Assembly (NCBI GenBank): GCA_019753405.1
Contig: JAIKLF010000006.1
Span: forward strand, 1 to 64,000
DNA: 64,000 nucleotides
Source of the DNA: Murdochiella sp. Marseille-P8839
GTDB lineage: Bacteria; Bacillota; Clostridia; Tissierellales; Peptoniphilaceae
Direction: 5' to 3'
The notes beneath the pieces are model-generated. The model was not told the DNA's origin. It did not search any database and saw nothing but the letters and a program-made list of their open reading frames with translations. Within the stretch, counting starts at the first letter, position 1; each line of letters starts with the position of its first letter. Positions 16,062 through 24,981 of this stretch are shown in pieces. Made by a program: the position numbers and the translations under genes.

Positions 16062-18157
16062 TCTTCTTTCCTTTCCGTTGAAGCAGCTACGCGCGAAAAC
16101 GTGCTTCCTTCCCGGACAGCCGGATCACTGCGTCTTGTGACAGGCGCTGTCCTTCGCCGTCCCGCCGATGCGGCGGCAGCGGAGTTGCCAAGAATGACGC
16201 GGCAAAATTCTTCGTTGGTTTCGGTATTTTTCATCAGACGCACAAACTGTTCCATGACGGCGGTTTCATCCGCATTGCGCCCTTGTTTGCGCACTTCGAC
16301 CATCGCGTTCTGTTCTTCTTTGGTCAGCAGCAAATCCTCTCGGCGTGTGCCGGAAGAGAAAATATCAATGGCCGGGAAAATGCGCATTTCGGAAAGGTTG
16401 CGGGAGAGATGTACTTCCATGTTGCCCGTTCCCTTAAATTCCTCATAGATCATGTCGTCCATGCGTGAGCCCGTATCCTTCAGGCAGGTGGCCAGGATGG
16501 TCAAACTTCCGGCGTCTCGGATATTGCGGGCGGCTCCGAAGAACTTTTTCGGCGGGTAGAGGGCTACCGGGTCAAGGCCACCGGAAAGTGTCCGCCCGGA
16601 AGGCGTTGTTGTAATGTTGTAGGCTCGCGAAAGGCGCGTCAGGGAATCAAGCAGAATCATAACGTCCTGACCACTTTCCACCAGGCGCTTGGCACGTTCC
16701 AACAATTCCTCCGCCGTGCGGGTGTGGTTCTGTGCCTGTTTATCAAAAGTGGAGGCGACGACTTCAGTGCGAATTGCATCGTCGGCTTTTCGCATACGGT
16801 TGACGCTCTGCTCGAAGTCCGTCACTTCTTCTGGACGCTCATCAATGAGCAAAATGAACAGATACACTTCCGGATAAGTCACCTCAATGGCCTGGGCAAT
16901 GGATTTGAGCAATGTCGTTTTGCCGGCTTTTGGCGGCGAAACGATGAGGCCGCGCTGTCCACGCCCCACCGGCGCAACCAAATCGACGATGCGGTTGGAA
17001 ATTCCCTCCGGAACGGTTTCTAATCGCAGACGTTCATCCGGATAAATGGGCGTTAAGTCATCAAATTCCATACGCCGCACGTAGCTCGTCGGATTCGTTC
17101 CGTTGACGGCATTGATATAGATGATGGGGGCATACTTATCTTTATCGTGGGCATCGCCGACGATGCCTTCGATGATGTCGCCACTTTTCAGATTGAAGCG
17201 CTTAATTTGTACCGCCGGCACATAATAATCCGTTCGGGTACCGTCTTCTTTTTCGCCACGCAAAAAGCCGTAACCGTCCGACATGACTTCAAGTACGCCG
17301 GTATCTGCAGGCAGCTCGCGACGCGGTTTCTTGCCGTTGCCGTCCGGAGAAGAACTTTCTTCCTGTTGGGCATCCGTCGACGCAGGCGTATCAAACGCCG
17401 GAATTCGGGACGTCTCTTCGGTCAGCGTGTCGGTCAATGCTTCGGTCGCTGCGTTTGTCAGCGCATTCGTTTCCTCGTTTGTTGGTACGTCGGCCGGTGC
17501 GCTCGTTGACACGTTCATTTCTGCGTCAACGGTCGTGGATGTCGATGTTTTATCGGTCGCCGTTGCACGTTTTGATGCGTTATCGGTCGCTGTTGAACGT
17601 TTTGAGGCGTTATCGGTCGCTGTTGAACGTTTTGAGGCGTTCTTGGTGACCGTTTCCAATTTCGATTTCTGCGCGCCCGACGAGGCTTTTGCCGATGCAG
17701 CTCTTGCTGTTATCTTCTTTTTTGTAGTTTTCCGTGTCGTCTTTTTCTGCGCGGTTTCCTGTGTCGTTTTTTCACTTGTTGCTTCTGAAGCAGTAGCATC
17801 TTTTACTGCGACATTTTTTGCGCCGGTTTTCCTGGTCGCTGTCGATTTGTCTGTTGTTTTTTTCTTGAGCGTGTCCGTTTCAGCATGGCTAACGCTTTTG
17901 CCACGGGTAGAGCCTTTGCTACGGGTAGCACTTTCATCATGGGGTGAGCTTTCGCTGCGCGTGACGCTGTCGCCAAGGGGTGAACTTTCACTACGGAGAG
18001 TACTTTCGCCGCTTGTTGTTTTGGCTGCATTGCGCTCATCCTGCTCTTGAAGCCAGGAAATCAAGCCGTCTTTACGAAAAGCATAGGCTTTTTTCAAGCC
18101 GCGCGATTCCGCCAGTTCTTTTAGCTCTGTTCTTTTCATTGAATAATAGCGATCCAA
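16058..18157 (-). CDS. rho: Transcription termination factor Rho with long low-complexity insertion
   Basis: Hexameric RNA-dependent ATPase, 699 residues, versus about 420-440 for plain Rho. Order: Rho_N helical domain (KRTELKELAESRGLKKAYAF) at 1-45; a disordered Thr/Ser/Ala/Lys/Glu-rich insertion at about 45-279; the cold-shock RNA-binding domain from RELPADTGVLEVMSDGYGF at about 280; P-loop PPKAGKTTLL at about 408; Walker B VMILLDSLTR; C-terminal Q/R-loops (DAGSLTILATCL). Start: TTG at 18157, in frame, five nt after CGGAGGAC; the ATG six codons inside lies too far from the ribosome site. The insertion carries three 30-bp tandem repeats (17551-17640). Stop overlaps the next gene. Confidence 0.97.
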   Translation of the reverse strand: MDRYYSMKRTELKELAESRGLKKAYAFRKDGLISWLQEQDERNAAKTTSGESTLRSESSPLGDSVTRSESSPHDESATRSKGSTRGKSVSHAETDTLKKKTTDKSTATRKTGAKNVAVKDATASEATSEKTTQETAQKKTTRKTTKKKITARAASAKASSGAQKSKLETVTKNASKRSTATDNASKRSTATDNASKRATATDKTSTSTTVDAEMNVSTSAPADVPTNEETNALTNAATEALTDTLTEETSRIPAFDTPASTDAQQEESSSPDGNGKKPRRELPADTGVLEVMSDGYGFLRGEKEDGTRTDYYVPAVQIKRFNLKSGDIIEGIVGDAHDKDKYAPIIYINAVNGTNPTSYVRRMEFDDLTPIYPDERLRLETVPEGISNRIVDLVAPVGRGQRGLIVSPPKAGKTTLLKSIAQAIEVTYPEVYLFILLIDERPEEVTDFEQSVNRMRKADDAIRTEVVASTFDKQAQNHTRTAEELLERAKRLVESGQDVMILLDSLTRLSRAYNITTTPSGRTLSGGLDPVALYPPKKFFGAARNIRDAGSLTILATCLKDTGSRMDDMIYEEFKGTGNMEVHLSRNLSEMRIFPAIDIFSSGTRREDLLLTKEEQNAMVEVRKQGRNADETAVMEQFVRLMKNTETNEEFCRVILGNSAAAASAGRRRTAPVTRRSDPAVREGSTFSRVAASTERKEE
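17551..17640. repeat. Three 30-bp tandem repeats in the Rho insertion
   Basis: Units at 17551, 17581 and 17611; the last two are identical and the first differs at a few bases. They encode a repeated 10-residue Ala-Ser-Lys-Arg-Ser-Thr-Ala-Thr-Asp-Asn block. Frame is kept. Confidence 0.88.
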
Positions 18158-18223
18158 AGGGTCCTCCGAAAAAAATGAATAAAATAATACGTACCTCATC
18201 AGCACGCGAAATGGACTGGCTTA

Positions 18224-18250
18224 AGTATAGCACGAAAACAGTGTAGACAA
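18224..18250 (-). promoter_or_regulatory. Probable promoter of rho
   Basis: Minus strand: -35 TTGTCT (18245-18250), 15-nt spacer (short), -10 TATACT (18224-18229), about 70 bp before the TTG start. Confidence 0.5.
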
Positions 18251-18297
18251 ATATTTGGTTATGCCTTTTTGATTTCCGCTTGTATTGTATTCTCCGA

Positions 18298-18495
18298 TGA
18301 AGTGCGGCGCGATTCCATGCGGTGCGCCGCTCGATATGCCGCTGGCGGCGCGGTTTTATGTGGCGCGCCGCTCGATATGTCGCTGGCGGCGCGGTTATAT
18401 GTGGAGCGCCGCTCAATGTGCCGCTGGCGGCGCGGTTATTAAAGTGGAGCCGCCTTCGGCGGCGTTTTCAAACCGCCGGCCGTAGGCCGGCTCCT
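18298..18495. repeat. GC-rich palindromic modules (three GCGCCGC modules plus 50-bp double hairpin)
   Basis: Three to four copies of GGCGCGCCGCTCGATATG then GCTGGCGGCGCGGTTATATG, about 46 bp apart. Directly joined to them is the 50-bp double hairpin GGAGCCGCCTTCGGCGGCG ... GGCCGTAGGCCGGCTCC at about 18445-18493. The order is the same as at 10178-10270: module, AAGTGGAGCC junction, double hairpin, then array. Confidence 0.85.
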
Positions 18496-18543
18496 TTTGA
18501 ATTCGCTGCGGACAAGGCAGTTTCGGACCGCAAGATGTCACGA

Positions 18544-19008
18544 CCCTGGCTGGACGAGACAAAATGTCATAGCCAGGGGCGATTTTTTGGCACAGACCCT
18601 GGCTGGATAAAACAAAGTTTGATAGCCAGGGCCGATCTGAACGCATTGAGCCCTGGCTGCGGAAAATAATGCGCGCCAGCCAGGGGCAACCATGCTAGAT
18701 CAAGCCCTGGCTTGCAACAGCAAATCGCCACAGCCAGGGTCGGATCCCCTCGCCAAGCCCTGGCTGCGAAAAATAGCACGCGCTAGCCAGGGGCAACCAT
18801 GCTAGATCAAGCCCTGGCTGACAAAGGCAAAATGCTACAGCCAGGGTCGTAGACGCTTTCCCTAACCCTGGCTGTGAAAAATAGTGCGAGCTAGCCAGGG
18901 TCAGCCATGCGATGGCGAACCCTGGCTGGTAGAGACAAAACGTCGCAGCCAGGGTCGAGCTGAACACATTTAACCCTGGCTGCGGAAAATAGCACGCACC
19001 AGCCAGGG
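18544..19008. repeat. Alternating inverted-motif array, CCCTGGCT/AGCCAGGG family, copy 2
   Basis: About nine pairs of CCCTGGCT and AGCCAGGG at 18-19 nt spacing, orientation changing every 27 bp. Inner spacers are related to those of copy 1 read on the other strand (GCGGAAAATAATGCGCGCC resembles the complement of GGAACGCGTTGTTCTTCGC). A degenerate further half pair lies at 19022-19040. It ends about 40 bp before the stop codon of the LxxG-repeat protein. Confidence 0.92.
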
Positions 19009-19079
19009 TCGGAGCGCCTCACCCAGCCCTAGCTGCAGAAAACAACCCGCGCCCCTTCAAAAATCACCTCAATTGCAGA

Positions 19080-21530
19080 CTATTTGATTTTCTCTATAAT
19101 TCGATAGTGCGCTTCAAAACCTTCGCTGACGCCGGTAAAGGAAGAGTCCTCTTTTGCCAACGTGGACATGGTGTCGAAAATGGTTTTGAGTTCCGGCAGA
19201 GACTCGGTTTTATCCTTGATTTCGTCAATGCCTTTTTCCTTAAATTCTCCCATCTTATTCGAGAACGTCTGCAAATTATCCCGGAAAACGACGCTTCCCG
19301 ACTGCAACTTGTCGCTTCCCTGTTCCAATTCGCCTAATCCGTCCGTCAAGCGGCGAATGCCCGCTCGCATGGGCGTAAGACCTTGTTCCTGTAAAGAAGA
19401 GAAAGCGGATACGCCTTGTATTTTTTCTTCCGCCTGAGAAAGCGCACCGGCCAGTTCCGCGGCACCTTCATTTAGCGACGCCGAGTTTTCGTCCAATCGG
19501 CTAAGCGCGCCGGCAAGGCGATCAACGCCTTCGACCGTTTGCTCGCTTCCCTGCGCCAAAGCGTGTGCTCCCGTTTGCAGCTTGCCGAGGGCCTCATCCA
19601 ATTGACTGAACGACTGCATAAATGCCTCGAGCTTGGACGGATCGAGTTCTTCTTCCACTTTTTTGCTTCCATTTTCCACGGAAACGCTGATCTTTGTCGC
19701 GCCATTGGCAAGCTCTCCGGCGCCCGTCTCCAACGTCTCCAATCCGGTCGCAAGTTGTCGAGAGGCCGCGGCAATACCGCCGGAAGCAGCAGCGAATTCG
19801 CTCATGCCTTCCTTAAACGCTCGGCTTTCCTCCGCGTTGGGAAGCTGTTCGGAAAGGCTTGCTATCGGCGCCAGAGAAGCGCTCAGGTTTTCGGTGGTTT
19901 GTCCCAGATTTGCCGTGCTGGCGCCAAGCTCTTCTGCCGTCTTGGCCAGTTGAGCGGATATTTCATGAAGACGCTCGGCTTCCTCCGCATGTCCGGAAGC
20001 TTCCCACTCCTTCGCCATGGCCTCCAAACTTTCTATCGATGGGGAAAGCTCTCTGGTTGCCGCTTCCATCGCGGTGACATTCGCACCCATGCTCTTGAGT
20101 GCATCCTCCATATGACCATCGCGGAGATCGGCAAGTGCTTCGAGAGGCAGGTTTTGGATGGCGGTATTCATCGCCTGAAGGGGGGTGTTCATTTCTTCCT
20201 CTTTTTGTGCCAATAAGGAGGCGTTTTTCGCTGCCGTGCCCATTTGCTCGTGAAGCGCATTGGCACCGGCGGAAAGTCCGGATAGTCCCTGTTCCAGATC
20301 GCCCATCTGCGCTGCAACACCATCGCGAAGCGCTTTTAGCGTCTCCAGCGGCGATTCTCCTTTGCCGTCTTTTCCTGTCGCCGTCCGGATGGCACCAATG
20401 CCCTGATCCAGTTGCGAAGCACCTTGCTGCAACGCCTTTGTCCCTTGCACCAATGCAGGCATATTCTCCTGAATAGTTGACACACCGGCCGTGTATTGGG
20501 CAACGCCGTCAGAAAGACGAGCTCCCCCTTGTGCCATTTGTTGCACGGCACCCGGAAGCGCCGCCAACTGCCCTAAGGCCGGGGATAGTCTATCTTCCAA
20601 AAGGCTCGTTTTTTCGTCGAGCTCCTGTGCGCCGGCATGCAGCTTATGAACGCCCTCTCCGAGCTCCGTGACGCCGCCGGTCAGTTTGTCCTGGGCTTCC
20701 GCGAGTTTCTTCGATGTGTCCACCAGCTGTGAGGATGCCTCTTCCAGCTTATCAAGCCCATCTTTCAAATCATCCAGACGCTCCAGCGGGGCATCGCCCC
20801 GAAAAAGCTCGTTCGAAATCACCACATAAGCTTCGATCGGCTTATACTGCTGAACATCCATTTCCACCACTTCCTCATCGCGGAACGTGTCCAACTGCTC
20901 TGTATCCAGAACCGAACCGAAATTATCATGCATTCCCGGGGTTAATATTGTCGTCAGAATCTGATTCTTTCCATCTTTCACGATTTTTGATTGCGGTGCC
21001 TCGATATTATGCGCTACTGCTTCATCAAACGTCATCGTGGCCACCGCAACATAGGGCGCATAGATTTTTTGCTCTTTTCCGTTCACCTGTTTCGTCGTAA
21101 AGGTTTTGTTCTCCGCACTGATGGTGATCTTGAGCCGTCCGGACTTTCCTTTCAGTTCCTGATTGGTGATCGTTTTGCCATCGAGCGTATAAGTAATATG
21201 CACATCGACGGGACGCTCTCTGTCCGATTTTCCCTGGTAGTAAACATCCTTTTTCTCTTCCTGCCAAGAAATCATGCCGTCTTTTACCGCAATTTCTTTA
21301 TCGGCTTTCAGGTCTTTGATTTCGCGAAGATCCGTCTTGTCGTTGCCTTGAATATTTTGGTCGCTATGCAGCCAGACGGAAACCACCTGTTCTTTTACCT
21401 CATCCGCCTCTTTGGTTACATAGACGGTCTCACTTTTTTGGATGGGAGCGGATGCCGCAAAACACGTATCCGTAACCAGCAACGAAAAAACCGCGGCAAA
21501 GGTCAATGCCTTTTGTACGTTTTTTTTCAT
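19080..21530 (-). CDS. Secreted LxxG-heptad-repeat protein, partner of the MMPL transporter (YhgE-like)
   Basis: 816 residues. Signal peptide ending about residue 27 (TCFAASAP). An N-terminal beta-rich region of about 200 residues (YVTKEADEVKEQVVSVWLH ... YVVISNELFRG) precedes a very long helical region with heptads of the form LxxG (GVTELGEGVHKLHAGAQEL, GTKALQQGASQLDQGIGAI). Ends near FTGVSEGFEAHYRIIEKIK without a C-terminal membrane helix. Proteins of this type are regularly encoded next to MMPL/RND exporters in Gram-positives and probably span the wall or bridge to the pump; their substrate is not known. Start: second ATG of ATGATG, five nt after GGAGG. Thirteen bases separate it from the transporter. 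Confidence 0.82.
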   Translation of the reverse strand: MKKNVQKALTFAAVFSLLVTDTCFAASAPIQKSETVYVTKEADEVKEQVVSVWLHSDQNIQGNDKTDLREIKDLKADKEIAVKDGMISWQEEKKDVYYQGKSDRERPVDVHITYTLDGKTITNQELKGKSGRLKITISAENKTFTTKQVNGKEQKIYAPYVAVATMTFDEAVAHNIEAPQSKIVKDGKNQILTTILTPGMHDNFGSVLDTEQLDTFRDEEVVEMDVQQYKPIEAYVVISNELFRGDAPLERLDDLKDGLDKLEEASSQLVDTSKKLAEAQDKLTGGVTELGEGVHKLHAGAQELDEKTSLLEDRLSPALGQLAALPGAVQQMAQGGARLSDGVAQYTAGVSTIQENMPALVQGTKALQQGASQLDQGIGAIRTATGKDGKGESPLETLKALRDGVAAQMGDLEQGLSGLSAGANALHEQMGTAAKNASLLAQKEEEMNTPLQAMNTAIQNLPLEALADLRDGHMEDALKSMGANVTAMEAATRELSPSIESLEAMAKEWEASGHAEEAERLHEISAQLAKTAEELGASTANLGQTTENLSASLAPIASLSEQLPNAEESRAFKEGMSEFAAASGGIAAASRQLATGLETLETGAGELANGATKISVSVENGSKKVEEELDPSKLEAFMQSFSQLDEALGKLQTGAHALAQGSEQTVEGVDRLAGALSRLDENSASLNEGAAELAGALSQAEEKIQGVSAFSSLQEQGLTPMRAGIRRLTDGLGELEQGSDKLQSGSVVFRDNLQTFSNKMGEFKEKGIDEIKDKTESLPELKTIFDTMSTLAKEDSSFTGVSEGFEAHYRIIEKIK

Positions 21531-21543
21531 CATATCCTCCTTA

Positions 21544-23595
21544 TTACAATGCCTTGGTTGTCTTTTTAATAAAGGGAAACAGGATGGACAACAGCGCCGG
21601 TAACATGAACAGAATAACCAACATACTGATAATGGCGCCACGCGCTAGGAAGGTGCAGATGGTTGACACAATTTCCATCTTGGAATACAGACCCACGCCG
21701 ACTGTGGCCGCCATGAAAGACAATGCCGAGGTCACAATGGATTTTGCCGTCTCCCGAGTGGCCAAGCGCAATGCGCCGTCCACATCGCCTAACTTTCGAT
21801 ATTCATGCAGAAAACGGTCGGTCATCAGAATGGAATAGTCGACCGTGGAACCCAACTGAATCACACCGATGATGATGGACGTGACAAAGGGAATCGTCTG
21901 CCCCATATAAAATGGAAGGCCCATATTGATTTGAATGGCCAATTCTATTGAGCCAATAAGAATCACCGGCAAGGCAAAAGACTTAAACACGAAGACCAGA
22001 ATGAGGAAAACCATCGCAACCGACACCAACGAAACGCGTGTAAAGTCGGAATTAGAGATGACGGTCAAATCATCCGTAAGAACCGCTTCCCCGGTCAAAT
22101 AACCCTCTGCATCGTACGTTTTCAAAATATCACGTAGCGTATGAATCTGACTGCGCACCTCGTCGGATGCCGTTTGATACTGCGAATTGATCATCATCAT
22201 CTTGTATCCGTTCTGCACAAAATTCTGATTGATCTTCTCCGGCAGGAATGTATCCGGCACAGTAACCCCCAGAACGGAATTGGTGGAAATCACCCCGGTG
22301 ACCCCTTCGACGTCCTCCATTTCACTGATCATCGCATTAAGAGCCGCATCCGATACGTCGTCCTTCACCACGACAAAATGCGTAGTCGCCATGTTGTAGT
22401 CTTTTTTCATCTTATTCAGCGCTACAATCGAATCCAGGTTCTGGGGTAATGACCGATCCAGGTTGTAGTACACCTTCGCATTCACCGATCCATAAATGGC
22501 CGGAATAAAAAGAACCAGAAAAAGCGTAAAAAGCGCCTTCTTATGCTTCACGCTAAAGTCGGAAAGTTTATCGAAGGAAGGCAGAAGCACCCGATGGTTG
22601 TATTTCGTCACCAGTTTTTCGGTCACCAACAGCATTGCCGGCAACACGCTCACCGTCGTCAACAGACCGATCAATACGCCTTTGCTCATCACCAGACCAA
22701 TGTCTTTGCCCAGCCCGAGTTCCATCAAAACCAAAACGATGAAACCGGCAAAGGTCGTAAAAGACGAAGCAAAGATGGACGAGATCGTATTCTCAATGGC
22801 GCGCGCCATGGCCTCTTGTTTCGTTTCCCGTTTCTTCTTTTCCTCCACATAGCGACGATAAAGAAAAATCGAATAATCCATCGTTACCGCCAGCTGCAAC
22901 GTCGCCGCAATGGCCTTCGTAATATAGGAAATTTCACCCAGAAAAAAGTTGGTGCCGAAGTTATAGGCAACCGCATAACCTATGGTCAAAATAAAGACGA
23001 AAGGAATCACTGTAGATTCATTGGTCAGAGATAACACAATCAACGCGAGCACCACGGCCAACAGCACATAGATGGGCGTCTCTCGGTCAATGACATCTTT
23101 GGTATCCTTGACCAGAGCGGAAATTCCGCTCAAATACTTGGGATTGGACTCTTCCGCACGAATCTGATCAATAGCCGCCATTGTCGACATGGACGATGCG
23201 GAGTCCTTGAATTTAACCACCATTAAGGTGCTTCCATCCGCATAGAAAGTGTCCTGCAACCGCCCCGGCAAAATTTCCTTAGGCACCATTTCGCCTACCA
23301 GTGAGGACTTGGAGAGGACATCTTCCACACCGTCGATCATCAGGATTTTTTCGCGCAAATTTTCCGCATCCTGATCTGTCCCTTCTAAAATCAGCATTCC
23401 CGTAGAGGCATTATGAAATTGCTCATCCAGAATTTTCTGTCCTTTTGTCGATTCCAAATCTTGCGGCAGATACGTGAGAATATCATAGTTGATGGTCGTT
23501 TGCTGATAGCCGAAATAGGAAGCAATCACCAACAACGTCATGACCAGAAGAACCCCTTTGGGATGCTTAGCAATAAATTGGGAATACTTTCTCAT
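21544..23595 (-). CDS. MMPL/RND-family transporter
   Basis: 683 residues with two halves, each one membrane helix, a large extracytoplasmic loop and a block of five helices, the RND plan. Family traits: MRKYSQFIAKHPKGVLLVMT at the N-terminus; VTMDYSIFLYRRYVEE in the first half, mirrored by GSTVDYSILMTDRFLHEYR in the second. The internal cytoplasmic stretch is rich in Lys/Arg. RBS GACAGGAGGGAGTGTA. Forms an operon with the LxxG-repeat protein. Likely exports lipid, peptide or drug; no regulator gene is adjacent to suggest which. Confidence 0.93.
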   Translation of the reverse strand: MRKYSQFIAKHPKGVLLVMTLLVIASYFGYQQTTINYDILTYLPQDLESTKGQKILDEQFHNASTGMLILEGTDQDAENLREKILMIDGVEDVLSKSSLVGEMVPKEILPGRLQDTFYADGSTLMVVKFKDSASSMSTMAAIDQIRAEESNPKYLSGISALVKDTKDVIDRETPIYVLLAVVLALIVLSLTNESTVIPFVFILTIGYAVAYNFGTNFFLGEISYITKAIAATLQLAVTMDYSIFLYRRYVEEKKKRETKQEAMARAIENTISSIFASSFTTFAGFIVLVLMELGLGKDIGLVMSKGVLIGLLTTVSVLPAMLLVTEKLVTKYNHRVLLPSFDKLSDFSVKHKKALFTLFLVLFIPAIYGSVNAKVYYNLDRSLPQNLDSIVALNKMKKDYNMATTHFVVVKDDVSDAALNAMISEMEDVEGVTGVISTNSVLGVTVPDTFLPEKINQNFVQNGYKMMMINSQYQTASDEVRSQIHTLRDILKTYDAEGYLTGEAVLTDDLTVISNSDFTRVSLVSVAMVFLILVFVFKSFALPVILIGSIELAIQINMGLPFYMGQTIPFVTSIIIGVIQLGSTVDYSILMTDRFLHEYRKLGDVDGALRLATRETAKSIVTSALSFMAATVGVGLYSKMEIVSTICTFLARGAIISMLVILFMLPALLSILFPFIKKTTKAL

Positions 23596-23980
23596 TACAC
23601 TCCCTCCTGTCTACGTTCGTTCCCGTGCCAAACAAAATAGCATAGCCCTAAACGAGAAACCATGGTCAATTTAGAGCAAATGCTCAATTTGAGACGAAAT
23701 GCCAAATTTCTCCAAATTGGCAAATTGACATGCAATCTCCATCGGAGGACGTCATCGCGCCATGGAAATCGCACCGTTTTCCCACCGGACGACGCGATCA
23801 CGCCATGGAAATCTCATCCCTTTCCCACCGGACGACGCCATCGCATCCTCGTCGCCTCCCTTGCGAGCTGCAGCAAACGGCAACAAAAAAAGGAGTCGGC
23901 TTTTGCCGACTCCTTTACCATTTGATTTGTTGTCCCTTTAGCGGAACACTTATTCTACACTCTTGTCTTGCATTCCGTCG
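23596..23980. other. Intergenic region with 43-bp tandem repeats and AT-rich inverted fragments
   Basis: From about 23655 to 23730 are short inverted fragments around CAATTT/AAATTG and GCCAAATT. From about 23745 to 23850 are 2.3 copies of a 43-bp unit containing CGCCATGGAAATC and TTCCCACCGGACGACG. The fba terminator is at 23885-23916. No gene. Confidence 0.7.
23885..23916 (-). terminator. Rho-independent terminator downstream of fba
   Basis: Minus strand: AGGAGTCGGC-AAAA-GCCGACTCCT followed by T6-7. It lies about 65 bp past the fba stop. Confidence 0.92.
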
Positions 23981-24847
23981 TTATTCTGCTTTGCCGACCG
24001 AACCGAACATTTCGAACTTTTCTTTGACCGTCTCTTTGATGGCGGCCGCGCCGGGCGCTAACAGTTTACGGGGATCAAAGCCTTTGCTCTGTTGATCTTT
24101 TCCGGCTTCGATGTATTCACGCGTCGCCTTGGCAAAGGACAACTGGCACTCGGTGTTGACGTTGATTTTGGCGACGCCAAGCGAAATGGCTTTCAAAATC
24201 ATCTCTTTGGGGATGCCGGTACCGCCATGTAAGACGAGCGGCATATCGCCGGTTGCGTCCTTGATGCGTTGCAGGGCATCAAAGTCGAGGCCTTTCCAAT
24301 TGGCTGGATAGACGCCGTGGATGTTGCCGATACCGGCGGCTAAAAAGTCAATGCCAAGATCCGCTAAGCGCTTGCATTCTGCGGGATCTGCGATCTCACC
24401 CATTCCAACGACGCCGTCCTCCTCACCGCCGATGGTTCCGACTTCGGCTTCCACGGAAATGTCATGTTCATGCGCCAGGCGCACGATTTCGGTGGTCTTT
24501 TCCAGATTTTCTTCAAGCGGGAAATGGGAGCCGTCGAACATGACGGAGGTGTAGCCGGCTTCGATGCACTTTTTCGCGCCTTCATAGGTGCCGTGGTCCA
24601 AGTGCAACGCGACAGGCACGGTAATACCCAGGGCCTCATCCATCGCGCGCACCATGGCGGCGACGGTGGTGTGGCCTCCCATGTATTTGCCGGCGCCTTC
24701 GGAGACGCCTAAAATAACCGGCGACTTGAGCTCCTCGGCGATTTCCAGCACCGCCTTCGTCCACTCTAAATTGTTGATGTTAATCTGTGCGACAGCATAG
24801 TGTTCCTTCGCCGCCTTAATGAGCATTTCTTTGGCCGATACCAGCAT
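23981..24847 (-). CDS. fba: Fructose-bisphosphate aldolase, class II
   Basis: Zinc-dependent cleavage of fructose-1,6-bisphosphate into two triose phosphates. 288 residues, normal. Motifs: zinc-binding HLDHGTYE, FDGSHFPLEEN, VEAEVGTIGGEEDG, LVLHGGTGIP and KINVNTECQ. Start at the ATG behind AAAAGGAGGAAAAC; the open frame upstream overlaps the glgP stop and has no family similarity. Downstream of glgP in the same direction, with an own terminator; together they route glycogen to glycolysis. Confidence 0.98.
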   Translation of the reverse strand: MLVSAKEMLIKAAKEHYAVAQININNLEWTKAVLEIAEELKSPVILGVSEGAGKYMGGHTTVAAMVRAMDEALGITVPVALHLDHGTYEGAKKCIEAGYTSVMFDGSHFPLEENLEKTTEIVRLAHEHDISVEAEVGTIGGEEDGVVGMGEIADPAECKRLADLGIDFLAAGIGNIHGVYPANWKGLDFDALQRIKDATGDMPLVLHGGTGIPKEMILKAISLGVAKINVNTECQLSFAKATREYIEAGKDQQSKGFDPRKLLAPGAAAIKETVKEKFEMFGSVGKAE

Positions 24848-24981
24848 GTTTTCCTCCTTTTCGTGTGACGGTTTTGATTCGTGTAACGGTTTTTTGTGTC
24901 TTCTTTCGGCTTGCCGCTCTATCTTCCCGGCAAGTCTTTTTTGTGATGAACGACTTCGTGTGATGGTTTTTCGAATGTTTC

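Noticed and set aside
18544-19008. CRISPR array
   Set aside because: The repeated motif alternates in orientation, is only 8 nt, and spacers are similar to one another; no cas genes are in the window.
23662-24095. Plus-strand open frames over the 43-bp repeats
   Set aside because: Repeat-driven and running into antisense of fba; no ribosome site.
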